Assembly: GCA_965153455.1 (NCBI GenBank)
Contig: OZ234503.1
Location: 9,305,118 to 9,369,117 of the forward strand
Source of the DNA: Sphagnum compactum
Taxonomy: Eukaryota; Bryophyta; Sphagnopsida; Sphagnales
Length of the DNA stretch: 64,000 bases
Reading direction: 5' to 3'
Below, piece after piece: positions 22,614-36,288 of the stretch; the first letter of the stretch is position 1; each line of letters starts with the position of its first letter. A program made the position numbers and the translations under genes. Under the pieces are notes generated by a model. It saw nothing but the letters and a program-made list of their open reading frames with translations. It was not told the origin of the DNA and searched no databases.

Positions 22614-25600
22614 CAGAAAGTTTATGGGAAGAAGTCAGAATGGAATAGCTGCGACACAGTGCTCAAACTAAAACACAACATAATGCAAGCACTGACCCTT
22701 TTCACATATTTCTGTTCAAATACATGCTGTGCAAAAATGGAAATCAACATACAAACTAAAAGATTGGTTGATTGTGAAGACGGGGTGCATTACCTGGAGA
22801 ATTTTCAAGCTTCAGACCTATGAATTGATGAGACAGCACTAAATGATCAGGTAAGGATCATACCTTTTTGCTTGTCAATGCTTCCCTGTGAGATAGCATG
22901 GATGCTTGCAAGTTTGGTCTCAGTTTTTATGCATTCAATTGAGTCTTAGAAGGTGAAGTCTTGACCATTGTGCACTGTGAGACCACATGATTTGACATCA
23001 CTACACACTATCTGTTGATTGAATATTGTCAGTCCTCTTCAGACTTTGTTTTCAAGCTCTGATTGATTCACCACTCATCTACCTGTGCAGCACAAGACAA
23101 GATGGACAAGACCTGCTGCAAATGCAATTATGGATGCACAGGATGCTGATCAAACCTTCATCATGGGGCTATTATTGTTCTGGGAATGATTCTGTTCTAA
23201 ATTTGTTTGATTACACCCACTCCCATGTCCCTCATGACAACAACAGGACACACTACAGTTGAGAAGAGAAAGAAGCCTGTAGAGCTACCCAATTTCTTCT
23301 GTGATACCAAATGGTTATAGCTTTGCAATTCACCAAACGTGCAAAGAAGGAACTGGTCAAGCATAACCACTTCTATAGAATATATTAAGCAGCCATGAAG
23401 AAATAAAGTTGAGTGGGGGAGAGAGAGAGAGAGAGACATACACACACACACACAACACCCCATACACAATTGGAAACAATTTGGCTGCATGTAAGTGAGG
23501 CATGCATTTTACTGTACTTTCATGGCTGAAGCATGCATTGTTGAATGTACTCTCTGAAGTATATCTATTGATCCAAGGGCGGACCATGTTATTTACTATG
23601 CTCACAATTTAAACCAGCTCTCCCATCCCCATTTTGCTGAAAGGAATTGGGCCCCTTAGACAAGCAAGCAAAGTAAGTTTCCTCTTCAGAGGAAAGACTT
23701 AATAACTGTGGTGTAAATCATCATGCAACCCAGCAGTCATTATCCTCCAATATAGAGTTACAGTTTCCTTGTGTTTATATTATCTCTATATGAAAAGTGT
23801 AGAGACAAAAACAATCACACAAAGTGGGGGTAAAATTCATGTAGGTGGTGATGAAGTATGGATGGATGGATGCCATGTCCAGTCTGGGGAGACGAACTCA
23901 ATCACAAGAGAAGCTTTCTTCTGTCCAGAGCCAAGAAAGTGTCTGTTCTTTGTAGTACCTCTGGGGTGGGGAACAAAACAGAAGAGTAGGATGGATGAGG
24001 TGAGAGCTGAATGGTGCAACTTTAACTGTGAGTCAGTTAGACCTCACATATGAAAATTCTTTTAAGTAAAAAAAGAGAAGTGATTATTTATACATAAGTT
24101 CTGTAAGTTGACAAGGTTTGGATGCAAGCCTCTCCTTGACCTACATTTTTCCTCGTTTGAAATTTTTTTGCCAGTGTATTGATCAGCACCACAATGGGAG
24201 TGTGAATGAATCTAGTTTCCACAACACACACTTTCACTTTCAGAATTTGAGCTTTTGATTAAAGGTATGACATTCTTGGTGTATCGCTTTCAACCCAAAA
24301 CCATTTGAGCATTCGTTGTGGCTCATCAATGTAAATGATAACCCTTCAACAGAAATCTTAAGTGCTAAAATGGTTTTGATTAAGCCTCAAAAATTTCCAA
24401 ACCGGTAGAAATCAATATGGATGCATGTAGACCTTCAAGACGACACATGTACAGGTTTCTGGATGTAAAAGAAAGAGTCACCCAATTGAGTGGGACCAAA
24501 CGAGTAGAATCTGAATTCCAATTGTAAATCCTTCCACACACAACTTCCACTGGTTCATAATTCACACAGATGTTCCACAGAATCAGTCAGTCATTGTGTT
24601 CATTGTGGGTGGAACCCAGATTTCATCTGCTGTCCAAGGGGCACAATCATTGTTTTAATTGTGAGGAGAGTTCTGTCATCGTGTCATCTTTAGTCTCTAA
24701 AATTGAGTACTCTCTCAGGTATAATCTGTACAAGTCTGTTGAATAGTCTTTCTCCCATGACTTGACTACTTAGTAGTCTACTTACCTACCCTTTCAGAGC
24801 CCTGCCTTCATTCAGTTTTTTAGAAGAGCTCCAGAATATGGATGCATAACAGAATCCTTGAACAAGCCTCTTTCATTGTCCAGAAATCATTTTGAGAAAG
24901 CTTCTTTTATGAACACGTTATTGTGCTTAATGTGGGTTCTGCATTTCTGAGACATTAAATGTTTTTTCGAGTTTGGAGTTATCTTTTTGTAGCTTTCTTC
25001 AAGTCTTTTGGAAGAGGCCTTTAACCAGAATCTGGATAGATTCAGATGTTCAAGATTTTTCCAGTTGCTTCAAAGGTTCATATCCCATTTAGGTACTAAT
25101 CAATCAATCAATCAATCCCACATTTGAGGTTAATCTCTCCACCTCCCTCATCATAAACGTTAGCACTTCAAAGATTTTTGAGTTGAGAGGATGCATTATT
25201 TCCATTTTATGCAGTGCAATTTCCATGTGTATACAAGTTACAAGGTTGCATATGGGAGGAGGGAGGGAGGGAACCGCAATATATCTATTCTTTGGGAGGT
25301 GGGGCTTTACAAAAATTGAGCAGGCTCAAGCTCCACCCACATCTAACGCACCTCACATGATGTAACTCCCTCAATACAAAACCTCCCCCTTTACTTAAAA
25401 GGATGGTTTGAGCAAAAGATTAAATTTAAGGTGTTTTTATGTTATTGAAGTTGTGTGTTACATTAGTTGAGTAGTCCAAAGAATAGAAAAATTAGAAGTT
25501 TCTGGGCCCTTAATTCTTGCACAATAGTTCTTTTAAAAGTATATAGGTTGTGTCAAAACTAGTAGAGTAAGGATGATGATGTTGAAAGTTTTGTCAAAAT

Positions 25601-25995
25601 TAAAATTTAGCTATCTTTTGAAATAGGACTTGCTTGTTTGTAACAATTCATTATCTTTTTCCATTTGATTTGTCTTGTCTTTATGTGGTTGACTCTATAG
25701 GTTTAAAATTACCATGTTGAAATAGGCAATCTTTAAAATTTGGGACCTATTTGCAATTGCACAAATAGGTCCCAATCTAATATTTGGGTATTAAAGTGTT
25801 TAAGTTTTGTTGAATCCAGTAGCTTAATGATCATGACACATAGGCTCTTAACGAAGTTAGGGTTTGGCCTTAGCATAATGCCTTAGCAAAGGACTTCTTG
25901 GAAAGTTTATTACCTTTTTTCTTTGGTTTAGTTTAATATTGTGTGCTTTGTAGATTTAAAATTGCCTTATAACGGTAGGCAATTTTTAAAAAGTG
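22614..25995. other. CDC20 downstream region and spacer
   Basis: The 3' UTR of CDC20 should start at 22,614; its end was not fixed. Microsatellites: GA followed by CA at 23,417-23,455, and AATC repeats at about 25,097-25,116. A 12-bp palindrome GGGACCTATTTG...CAAATAGGTCCC lies at 25,742-25,773, inside one of two diverged direct repeats of roughly 250 bp (25,620-26,000). No further gene was recognised. Confidence 0.45.
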
Positions 25996-28900
25996 GGACT
26001 CATGTTCATAATAGACCTCCTATCACATGGGCACCAAACGTTCCATGTCCCCAATTCATCTCGTCTCATCGAACCTTGTAGTTCCCATCGCCCATTCACT
26101 TCATCATGCGGCACCATCGACCTATCCTCCACCTCATCCCCCATGCAAACCACAAACCACCCACTAGCTACCTTTTGATTCTAACAAATCATACACCACC
26201 TACTAGTGCCCCCTACTAGCCCTTAACCCTTCATGTGAATGAAGGGGTCCCAACCTTACAATTTCCCAAACCCCCTCAATCATGCACAACTAGGACATTT
26301 TTTCCCTCCCATTCTATTGGTCTTTAAGTTGGCCATGATCATAACCCCCATCTTACCCCCAGGGAGATGTGAATTTGACTTAAACATTTTCTAGCAGGCG
26401 ACTGGGAAAACTTGCAAAAGGAGTTTTTTTGGTGGGCCTAAGCTTTGTCAGCTAATTCAAACTCCATCCCTTTTCCCCAACGTGATCCTCCAACTCACAA
26501 ACGTTTGTTCCATAATTTAACCTTTGGTAATGCAAGGGAATACTCTCGAGTAGCTTACGTTTTGGCACCATTTTCTCCCGCACCCACGTCCTCTGACACC
26601 ACCTTGGCTCTCATCGCATTACACCTTGAATCAAATGGCTACTTCTCACTTGTCTTCGAAAACTACAAGCCAGACCAAGACCTCAAGCTTTCTTTCGATT
26701 CCTTCAAGTTGGTGTTCCAACATATGCCACATTTATTAGCAAGTGGTCCTTCTAAGATGGTTTTTGAACACCTTCGGGAATATTTTCACCCTGAAGATTT
26801 AGTGAGTGAATTCCCTCAGTTGTTCCAACTTTGTTTTCATATTGCACAAGGCCACATTCCACCTCAACTTACACAGTCCTTGGAACGGCCCACCTTTTAA
26901 CCATGACCAAGTTTTTAGGTGCAGTTCGTCCCATTGTAGTGAAGGAAACATTGTATCAACTCACAAGGCACGTTTTATGTCTTCAATTCGTGAAGCTTTT
27001 GCAACACATTTTTTCCCACACCAATTTGGAGTTACAACTAAAGGTGGTTGTGAAACAATAATCCACATCATCAAATGCACCCTAGACCTTCACCCTGATT
27101 AGGTTGTTCTTCAACTTGATGTGACAAATGCTTTCAATTCAGTGTCAATAGGGGTCATATTTCAAGAACTTTGTGTAGCAAGTGGGGACATCATACAACT
27201 CATCCCCTTTGTGTGTGCATTCTATGCATTCGAGTAGTCTTTGTTTTATAATCATCATAATCGTGAAGGTGTGATGTCACAATCATCCCATCCACCATGG
27301 GGATTTGTCAAGGTGATCCTTTGGGGGGGGCACTATTCGTTTTAGCCCATTTTAAGGCTTTACATTCTACAGTTAGTCATTTCCCTTCTTGTCTATTTCC
27401 ATCCATTGTAGGCGACATTCACACCATAGGTCCCCCTTCAATTGTATCATTTGCCTATGAACACTTCCAAACCAAATTTTGTGTAATAGGGTTTTCCATT
27501 TAACTTCAAACATGCGTTGCATGGTCACCCTTTAGCCTGCCACCAGACTTCAACACCCCATCCTAGTTTACCACCCCATACGAAAGAATTAAAATCTTGG
27601 GGGTTCCATTGGCACCTTAACTTTCACATCATCCTTCATCAAAGATGCCCTACAAAAGGATGCTTGACATGTGAACCTTCTCCCAAGAATGGGTGATGTT
27701 CAAGTGGCCTTTGGAATTCTAACTCGTTATTTCATGCAACACCCATTGTATTTTTTACGATGCACACCTTCATCTTCCGCCTTCATAGAGTCCCTTATTT
27801 CCTTTGACTCCTCCCTCCATAAAATGTTTGGACGCCTTTTGGGTCTAAGATCCTTTGATAGCCCAGAAGAACCTTTAGCTCATAAACAAGTTTCCCTCCC
27901 AATAACTTTTGATAGTGTCGAGTTCATATCAACATCCACCATCACCCCAACAGTTTATTTAAAGAGTTGGGCCCTTGTTGTTTTGGTCATAGCTGCTGGT
28001 TTATGGTTTATCAACATCCTTTCCTTCTTGAAACCTTAGAATTAGTCAACAACAACACATTTCCTTTCTAGCAATACCTTAAAGCACATGTGATCTTCTA
28101 CCACCCCTAACCCATGCATGTCTTCTTCCATTTGAACAACTCATGGGGCAACAAATGGTTCAACTTCAAAATTCCATCTCAGAACGTCTACACCATCATA
28201 CCCTTTCCAACATGCTTTTTGGTGGGACATTTGAGGCCCATCGTGCCCAAATTTTATCATGTTCTGGCCTAAGGGCAAGTGTTTGGCTTACAGTTTAACC
28301 AATTTTCCCAACCTTTTGATTATCTTCCCCAATTTTTTGCATAGCACTTTGTACACGACTTAGACTACTCCATTCCTCAATTACAGGCACCTTCAATGTG
28401 TGTGCACACATCCCATAGACCCTATGGGTATCCACCTCTTACGTTGTGCTCATGGCAATGAACGCACTGGAACCCATGATGCAATTCGCAACACCTTTGT
28501 CACCATAACACAAAATGCTAGTTTCCATGTGAGACGAAAACAATTCCCTATGTTTCCTTCAACCAAATTCAACTCCTTTTGTCAACAAGTCGACATTGTG
28601 CTTACCAAAGATGGCATTTGCACCTTAGCCGACATTGTCATTGTCGACCCAACGCCAGCATGTTTACTTCCATAATCTTGCGCAACTCAAGGATTTGCTA
28701 CCTTGGATGCAGCTCAAGCCAAAGAAAGGAGTTATCGCAACCAACACCCCACTGATCAAATCCTCCCTTTAGCAATTAAGGGATTTGATTGCTTACACAA
28801 TCATGCCAATGTGTTTTTACACGACTATGCCAATGCCATTTGGAGCTTGAAGGGGACATAAAGCCTTCATCTTTCTACCTTGGTCACTTTTTTTCGTCAA

Positions 28901-29220
28901 AAAGTTTCAATCACATTACACAGGATGTAAGCATTTTCCATCTTAAGTCAGGTGATAGCCGTAGGCTTAGCTACTTCTCGACTTCCACCCCTTCAAGACA
29001 CACCTCCCATCACCACGATCGATCTATTACAAGCCGTCAATTTTTGACATGTAAATATGGTTGACCTTCCACAAGCGGTTGGTTATGGACATGCATAGAT
29101 TTTCATAGCAACTTTGAGCCAACTTGACGTCCTGTCACTTCTCCCTTTTCCTTTATTTTACTCCTTTGTACATTTCCTTAGTCTATGATGTGTTTCTTAA
29201 TAAAGATTTACAAGTTTAAT
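25995..29220 (+). mobile_element. Degenerate LINE-like retroelement
   Basis: One long decayed plus-strand coding region is followed by a 3' UTR with AATAAA (near 29,200). The tail from 28,890 matches bases 1-330 of the window, showing the same family. No LTRs are seen. The 5' end is uncertain: coding similarity is clear from about 26,390, and proline/serine-rich sequence runs from about 25,995. Confidence 0.75.
26390..29048 (+). pseudogene. Reverse transcriptase with C-terminal endonuclease-like region, broken
   Basis: Reading across frames gives a gag/N-terminal-like part (26,445-26,900), RT block A (VVLQLDVTNAFNSVS, about 27,103-27,150), a GxxQGDPLGG block (MGICQGDPLGGALF at 27,297) and a decayed catalytic block where the expected two aspartates read IVGDIH (about 27,409). 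The C-terminal part (28,400-28,675) has a Cys/His cluster (CTHPIDPMGIHLLRCAHG) and a D...LADIVIVDP arrangement resembling the PD-(D/E)XK endonuclease of R2-type LINEs; that assignment is inference. Several stops (26,898, 27,100, about 27,235) and frame changes make it non-functional. Confidence 0.8.
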
Positions 29221-29493
29221 TTTTTTTAAATTATTCAAAGGAGTAAAATAAGTAGTCTTTTAAAATAGAATTGTTCACATGTTGGCTTTCTTTTCTCATA
29301 AGTCCAATTGGTTTTGTATCATGTTATCATAGCCTTACGAGTCTTGCAAATATTCTTGAACCCCTTTTGTTCATATATAAAGCATTACCCACATTTTGAC
29401 TTGTCAACATTAGTGGACTAAATTGTCCTAATTAAATTATTTAGGATCCAAACACAAACTGCATTCTAGCATTTGCATAAAACAAAGTGTTCA
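29221..29493. other. Spacer
   Basis: Begins with a T-rich stretch directly after the LINE-like element; nothing recognised. Confidence 0.4.
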
Positions 29494-29497
29494 AACC

Positions 29498-29860
29498 TTG
29501 GCCTTGAAATCTAATAGTGGAGGATGGGTGTGGGGTGAGGCATATTTAAAACATTTTTACCATGTCAACGACAAATTCAATGATAATCATAAAGATGTTG
29601 GGAACTACTGTAGGGATAAAATTGACCTTATTATTTGCAATTTTGGTGCACATGCAAATCTTAGGCATGATAAGAGCACCATGGATTAATTACATGCCTT
29701 TTGTGCATTGTGAGAACCAAAGCTTGCCACTTTGGTTTTCATTGATGCAAGTGTCCATCTATGAAAGAAGTTGGATGACATTGTTGAACAAATCATTGAA
29801 TTGAAACACAATTGGAACAAAACTAAAAAGAAAATTCTAGTGTATTTAGGTAGCAAGGTA
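29498..29860 (+). pseudogene. Unidentified coding remnant
   Basis: One plus frame reads as protein-like sequence through three isolated stops: KHFYHVNDKFNDNHKDVGNY, then after a stop EPKLATLVFIDASVHL and KKLDDIVEQIIELKHNWNK. The family is not recognised; a retrotransposon gag origin is possible but not shown. Confidence 0.3.
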
Positions 29861-30054
29861 AGATTTTCTCATGCCTTTTGATGGTTACAAGTTTGTGAAA
29901 TCTTATGAATTAGAAGATCCTATGAGGGGTTGTTTTGAATCTTCTACTTTGAAAACCAATTTATAGTTATTTAATAAATTAGATTTAATTGAAGGGGACA
30001 ACATTATTCTTGGACTATCATTGTCTAATGATGATCATTTCTAGAAATACCAAA

Positions 30055-31235
30055 TTAATTAATCTCTAATTTAACAATCCACCTTAAGGTTTAGGGTTAC
30101 AATTTTCACCTTGATAAATGGACTCAATTCAACATTTGTTGCAATCCACCTTAGGGTTTAAAATTAGCATTATAGCCATACTTTCTAGTCCACCTTTTTT
30201 TATTTTTCAATTCTTGTAATGTCTTTGATAATGTGCTAGCATTAAGTCTTGATAAATGACTAGTCTCCTATCACACATCTAACAAAAGGGGATTTCGATG
30301 CTACAAAAGGCACCTTCTATTCAACTTCATGAATAACATCTCAACGAAGAAGAGGTAAAATACTTTTGTTGACAACCAAAATGGTCATGCAATTTTATCA
30401 TGGAACCCCACCCAAATACCTTGAGGGAACATTTCTACAAATTATATTCAAGGAATCAAGGTAAATCAACTAATCTCTAAATTAAATGTAACAATCCAAT
30501 TTAGGCTCAAGATTGTAGTTTGGCCTTGAAAAATTAATTAATTATCTACTACAATCCACTTTAGGGTTTATGATTAGGGTTGTATAGCCATACTCTTTAA
30601 TCCGTGTCTTTTTCTATTTTTCAAATTTTAGTAACATCTTTGATTATGTATTAATATTGCACATTAAGTTTCGAATGATGATTGGACGCCTACCACACAT
30701 CCAATAAAAGGGGACCCTAATTCTACAAGCTAAGAACTTTTTACTCATTTCATGAACAACACTCCAACAAAGAGGTAAAATACTTTTGTTGACCACAAAA
30801 GGATTTGGGCAATTTTTTCATGAACCTTTGACCCAAAAACTTCCAAGGAAGGTACCTGCAAATTATACTCAAGGAGACAAGATGAATCAACCAATCTTTT
30901 TAGGTGTAACAATCCAACTTAAGGTTTAAAGTTGAATTAAATTAACCATATTTTCCCATCTTTTTCTACTCTTCAATTTTAGTAGCATACATGATTATGT
31001 GATAACTTATTGCACACATTAAATCAAGCGATGACTAATTATTGGTCCATTTCCAAGAAGAGGAGATCCCAATGTTAGAGAATAACCTTCCAATCAATGT
31101 TGAGGGTAGCATTCTAGTGAGGAGATGGTAAAAATTTGTCGACAACCAAATGACATGAATGATATTTTCATGAACCCTAAGCCCAAAAGCCTTGAAACAA
31201 GGAACTTCTTAAAAATCATGCACAAGGAGACAATG
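30055..31235. repeat. Diverged large tandem repeat, three copies
   Basis: The block with AGGTAAAATACTTTTGTTGAC recurs at 30,353 and 30,773 (420 bp apart) and in weaker form at about 31,125 (352 bp). Each copy also holds a TAACAATCCA(A/C)CTTA motif and AA(A/G)GGGGA. Copies are clearly diverged, so the array is old. Confidence 0.7.
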
Positions 31236-31506
31236 TGGCACAAGCTTAAAATGCTTCATTCCACATATGATAATGTGTCACTATTAGATAGTTTGCAAAA
31301 CTATCTTCAAAACCAACCACGTGCATGATTGAAGAAACCCAACCAACATGGAATGGGTGATAACATTACATCCCATTGTGCACCATCATGAAGACCAAGA
31401 AGTTAGATGAGCTTTGAAATGATGTAGTTGTCAAGGGAATTTAAACCACCTTTTTCCACATCAAACTTTTTCAGGATTCCATGTGGGACCATCACTTGAG
31501 AAAAAT

Positions 31507-34104
31507 TTGCACTAGTAGAAAACACCCTTTTTCCAACTATATTTCCAACTCCTTTACAATTATAATTTCTAGTTGAAAACAACAAATTTAGTTGGAAAAT
31601 TTTATTTGCAACTAAAAATCATGGCAGTTGACAAGTATAAATTGAAAACAACCTTCCAGTTGAAAACGTCATCCACATGTCAAAACCACATTAATCGCCA
31701 CTTCAAACCATTTTAATTGTGAATGACATCGACTTTTATAGTTGAAAATTATTTTCATCTTGAGCAATAGGGTGGATAAAGTTCATCTAATGACATTTCA
31801 TGACATCACAATCTTGTATTTCAATATTAAAATAAAAATTAAATTTATATGAATTGTCCAAAAAGGAGGATATTTTGACTCAAGGATTAAGGAAACAGTG
31901 ACACATGGAAATTATCAACTATTTTAAAATTAAAAATTGTTGATAAATAACATTAATCTAGATTTTCCATCTAAATTTAATGAGATTTTGACATGTGGAC
32001 ATAAATTTTATATTTAACTAGGCCTAAGTACCTTTTCACCTACTTGATTTAATTTAGGTACCTATGTAGATAGGTAGGTAAAATACCTACCTACCTACCT
32101 AAGCTTGGCTAAGTAGGTAGTTAATGTATCTACCCATCAAAATTTATTTACTAAATAAGCTAGTTTAGAATAATCCTATATTTTTGGTTTATTTGTATAA
32201 GGTCAAACCATTTCGATTGGTTCATCCCATGTACCATTTGTTTTATAAAAGTGTTGGTGCATCTAGTTATATAGTTTGCAAACTTGAAATATATGACAAA
32301 GAATATGGGACAAACATTTTAATTAGATCTTAGTTGCAATGACTAGGATAAACAAGATGATAACTTAAAGGTAAAGACTTATAAATCTTTGTATATTTTT
32401 CTATTTCTTTTGGAGTTCAAAAAAAAAATTTAGCCCTTCATTTAGTTCATCCAATGCAACAAAAATTGCTCAAATCGATTAAGAAATGAGCAAGATATGC
32501 CTTCTCCAAATGAAGGGGGTCATGGGCATGTGGGTTGGTACATATAACCAATTTGCATTATGGAAAATAAGGTCTTTGGACATCACTCTATTGTCTTTGC
32601 ATTTCAAAGTGTTTTTGTAAAGCTTCAAATGGTGAATCCAATGCAACAAAAATTCCTCAAATCAATGAAGGAATGAACAAGATATGTTTTTTCCAAGTGA
32701 AAAGGCTCATGGGCATTTGGGTTGGCACATATGACCAGTTTGCATTTTGAAGCTTAAGATCTTTGGACATCATTCTATTGTTTTTGCACTTCAAAAATGT
32801 TTTGTAAAGCTTCAAATGGCACTTCCATAGTTTTTTAAATTGTCCAAAACAAATAAGAAATGAGGAAGATATGAAATCTGAAGTAAGGGGGTATAATCAT
32901 ATTTTTTTCTCTTTGAACAAGTTCATCCTCTTTTTACTTCTTTGTTTCTGGAGTTCCAAGAAATATTGTGAATTATCATTTGGTTCACCCATGGTCATGA
33001 CATGTTTTCCAAAAAGACAAAAAAATTACAAAATATGGAAAGGGTTTGGCAATAGGCATGTCTATCCATTAGTTATACCATACTAACCTAATCCACTTAC
33101 TAGTTATATTGAATATTAAACATAAAAATATCCAAACAAATAAAAAAACCTATAATCATCATTATTAAATATTTATAATAATAATAATAATAATAATAAC
33201 AATAACTACTAACATTGATATTATTGTAATTTATCTTGTTGGACATTAATTATATTTGTATTAATTAAAATTTTCAAATAATATTATTAATATTCATTAA
33301 ATGTTTAATTATAACTTAACTTGTTATTTATAGTTAATTATATAATTGATGGTAGTAATAATATAAAATAATACATTAATTTGATATTTATAAATAAATA
33401 TTAATTTAATTTTATCTTGCCAAAGATTAATTGTAAATATTATAATTAATATTGTGCATAATAATATTATTATGTTATATTAATTTAGATGAGATATAAT
33501 AACATTTATTTATTTATTTATTTATATGTTGGTAGCTGGTAAGTAGGTACCTACTAACTAACTAAAAGTTAAACCTACCTAGTTAATAGCTACTTACTAA
33601 CTACCTAAGGTAGGTATCTATTTACTAGTAATTAATAGGTACCAAATATAGGTATGACCTACTATTACAAATAGTCCTTATAATTGAAAGATAGTCATGA
33701 CAAAGTTGCAATTAATACATCAATCCGAAATTGCATTTCATCCGTCCAATTGGCATTTATCATCCATGCCTATGTTTGTGACTAACCAAAGTAGTTGGAC
33801 GCGGGACTTGTGAAGTTGACACAATGCCTTGAGAAGTACGACTTGGGATGTCATCATTCTCCCAATTGATTCGCCTCAACTATAATTCAAATGTAACACC
33901 TGTGGATCCCAAGAATATTTCGTGACTATTCCTTTAGTTGAAACTCAGGTTCGATTGTCTACCAAAAAAGTTGATGTTTCAACTTGCTTGGTAGTACCAA
34001 ATTATTTAATTAAATAATAAAAAAATTATAATTGAGAGATAGTTGAAAATGACTTGCAGTTGAAAATATTGTGATCGAAAAAAGGGGGTTTTCTAGTAAT
34101 GTTG
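31507..34104. mobile_element. Non-autonomous CACTA (En/Spm) transposon with TTG target duplication
   Basis: The element runs 31,510-34,101. Left end is CACTAGTAGAAAACACCC; the right end read inward is CATTACTAGAAAACCCCC. TTG flanks both sides, the 3-bp duplication expected of CACTA elements. Both subterminal regions are dense in AGTTGAAAA-type motifs, as expected for transposase binding sites. No transposase ORF is present. The core has an ATA/TAA-rich tract and GGTAGGTA/TACCTACC repeats at 32,040-32,120 and 33,530-33,650. The right-end motif is TAATG instead of TAGTG. Confidence 0.85.
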
Positions 34105-35596
34105 AATGTCTCATATGCAAACATGAAATGATTTGTTTGACAATGGGAATACAAAAATCCCCTTTATTTCATAGTGGGAAAATTAGAATAAACTATTGAA
34201 CAATTGGTCCCACAATTCCCTTGGAGATTTTTCCCTACATTTTGTTAATTTAACTGCAATGTGGTAGAGGTTTCCATTATGTTCTCTACATGGAATGCCA
34301 AAAAAGTTTGGTGTGTTCATAAGCAATTGAAACAACCTTGAAGCATGTTTATATCTTCTTTTTTATTGTAGAGGCAAATTGTTTTTAGACTTGTGTACAT
34401 ATACAATCTCAATTTAAATGCAAGCTTCTCTAATGCTTTAGGTAATTTGAGTTTCAACTTTTTGGAGAATTGCATTGGGATAAAAACGTGGTAAAAGGAG
34501 CCAATGTTATGGTAACCACTATTGAATTTGAAATGTAATTTGTACCATTTCGTAACATGATGTCCCAATTTGCAAAAACTTTATCATTGTGGTGACAATG
34601 TTGTTTTTTTCTAGACATTGCAAAAAAATGATATTTTTCCAATGACCTTGAGGTCCCCAATTGTAAACTTGTTGTAGGTAATTTTTTTGTACTGAATTGT
34701 CTTCAATTACACCTTGAAAAATAATTTCGAAATATTACAACACATTAATTGAAGCTAAATATGGCATTTCTAAACAAATGTTAAAGATCATGATTTATTT
34801 CCAAATTTTTGATTTTCAAAATTACACTACAAATGTACACATTAAAATAATGAAAAAATAATTTTGCAAGCTATGTCACATAATTTCCCATAACACATAT
34901 TTAATTAATTTTGAACTTTACAACTATCCAAAAATAACCATAAACAATTTTGGCATATAAAAAAAAATTCGAAATGGTTTCCACTAGAACCGGGTGGGCA
35001 TTTGATCCTTTCTAATGCAAATACTAATCAAACAAATGTTTGGTTTAAATTCGAGTGGTCATATGTTCTTTAGCAACCTACTTAATAAAGACCAATGAAT
35101 GATTAGAATTGGGTGGCAACCTAATCCATTATGACAAAAATATTTAAGGCCCAAATGTTTCAATTAGGATCAAGTGGCCACTTGGTCCTTTGAAATCCAA
35201 TTAACAAAGAACAAATGCCCAAATTATAACCGAGTGATCCGGTCCTTAGCAAACTAAGTTTTAACAATTTACAATATTTATCACATTATCCAACATAGAA
35301 TATGAAATATTCAAGCTCCGTAAATTTATTACATATACATAAACCAAAATAGATTATGTCATGTGTTCAAAGTGTCATTTGATTTCCAAAAAACCAACTT
35401 CTAAAAGACTAAATTCCAAGCCTTCAAACACTAAAAAAATTGATCATTGTAAAGCATTAAGATAGAAAATAACATCATTGTCATCTCAAAAATAGAATCC
35501 ATTCAGATAACACCACTTTCTAATTATCAAAGCTATAAACATTGTCGTGTAGTTTGCAAACAATGCTTTGAACCCACTACAAACAAAACTCAATAG
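34105..35596. other. AT-rich spacer
   Basis: Minus ORFs near 34,317-34,660 lack motifs. A loosely repeated GGGTGG.CA..TGATCC..T phrase occurs several times between 34,985 and 35,250 at roughly 60-base intervals. No gene seen. Confidence 0.4.
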
Positions 35597-35827
35597 TTGA
35601 GCTCTTTATCTACATACAGTGTGAAAATAAAATTTGAAAAGTCATTTAAAAATGAGAATACTGCAAATAGACCATACCTAAAGGAATTTGAAGATTCTAC
35701 AATACCCTTTTACGCTTTTCATATATTGCATGAACCAAGAATAATGAGGGGAATGGGAAATCAAACGTGGCTTAGAAAATTTGGTGATGGTCTAAAAATG
35801 CATTTGAACTGTACTTGCAAAATGTAA
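35597..35827 (+). pseudogene. Unidentified coding fragment beside the FCP1-like remnant
   Basis: A 76-codon frame with sensible composition (FYAFHILHEPRIMRGMGNQ). It may be the N-terminal part of the same repeat family as the next entries, but I cannot show this. Confidence 0.25.
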
Positions 35828-35837
35828 TCCAATCAAT

Positions 35838-36012
35838 GATGGCCACAACTATGAAGCAAGGTCCAACCATTACGCCTTATTTTTGGACAGCTTCTGTCCT
35901 TTAGAAGATTCCAAAAAAAAACCATTGTTCTTGGAATTTCGAAGAGCTTTGCTCGGCTCATCATCAATGAGTAGGGTTTGGTCTTCTTTCCCATAGGGTA
36001 GTCTTCGACAAG
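35838..36012 (-). pseudogene. FCP1/NIF-like family, C-terminal half (minus strand)
   Basis: The minus strand reads LPYGKEDQTLLIDDEPSKAL, then a region with FFLESSKGQKLSKNKA, and two in-frame stops before LWP. The LIDDEPSKA motif matches the conserved IDD(S/E)P element of FCP1-type HAD phosphatases. It belongs with the half at 36,860-37,150 but lies in the opposite orientation. Confidence 0.6.
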
Positions 36013-36075
36013 TAGAATACACACAACCTAAATCCTTGAAACAAGACATTTGATAGCTCTATTGGAGATAATAAT

Positions 36076-36288
36076 AATAATTTGCTGAAAGTTGTTCTGC
36101 CTTATTTGGAGGCTCTTCAGGCTTCAAGACTCAATGTTCCTGCTTTTGTAAAAAACAACCCTTTCAATAACATTAAACATATTAATCAAAATGATCCCAA
36201 ATACAAGACAATATTTGAAGATTGTGGTGGTAGTTGTGATGATTCATATTGTATGAAGGTGAAAATGAAAATGAAGATTAAGATGTAA
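36076..36288 (+). pseudogene. Fragment upstream of the FCP1-like half
   Basis: An open stretch reading VVLPYLEALQASRLNVPAFV and then FNNIKHINQNDPKYKTIFED, ending in lysine/methionine repeats. Probably the region that precedes the phosphatase-like domain in this family; assignment rests on position and my memory of the family. Confidence 0.35.
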
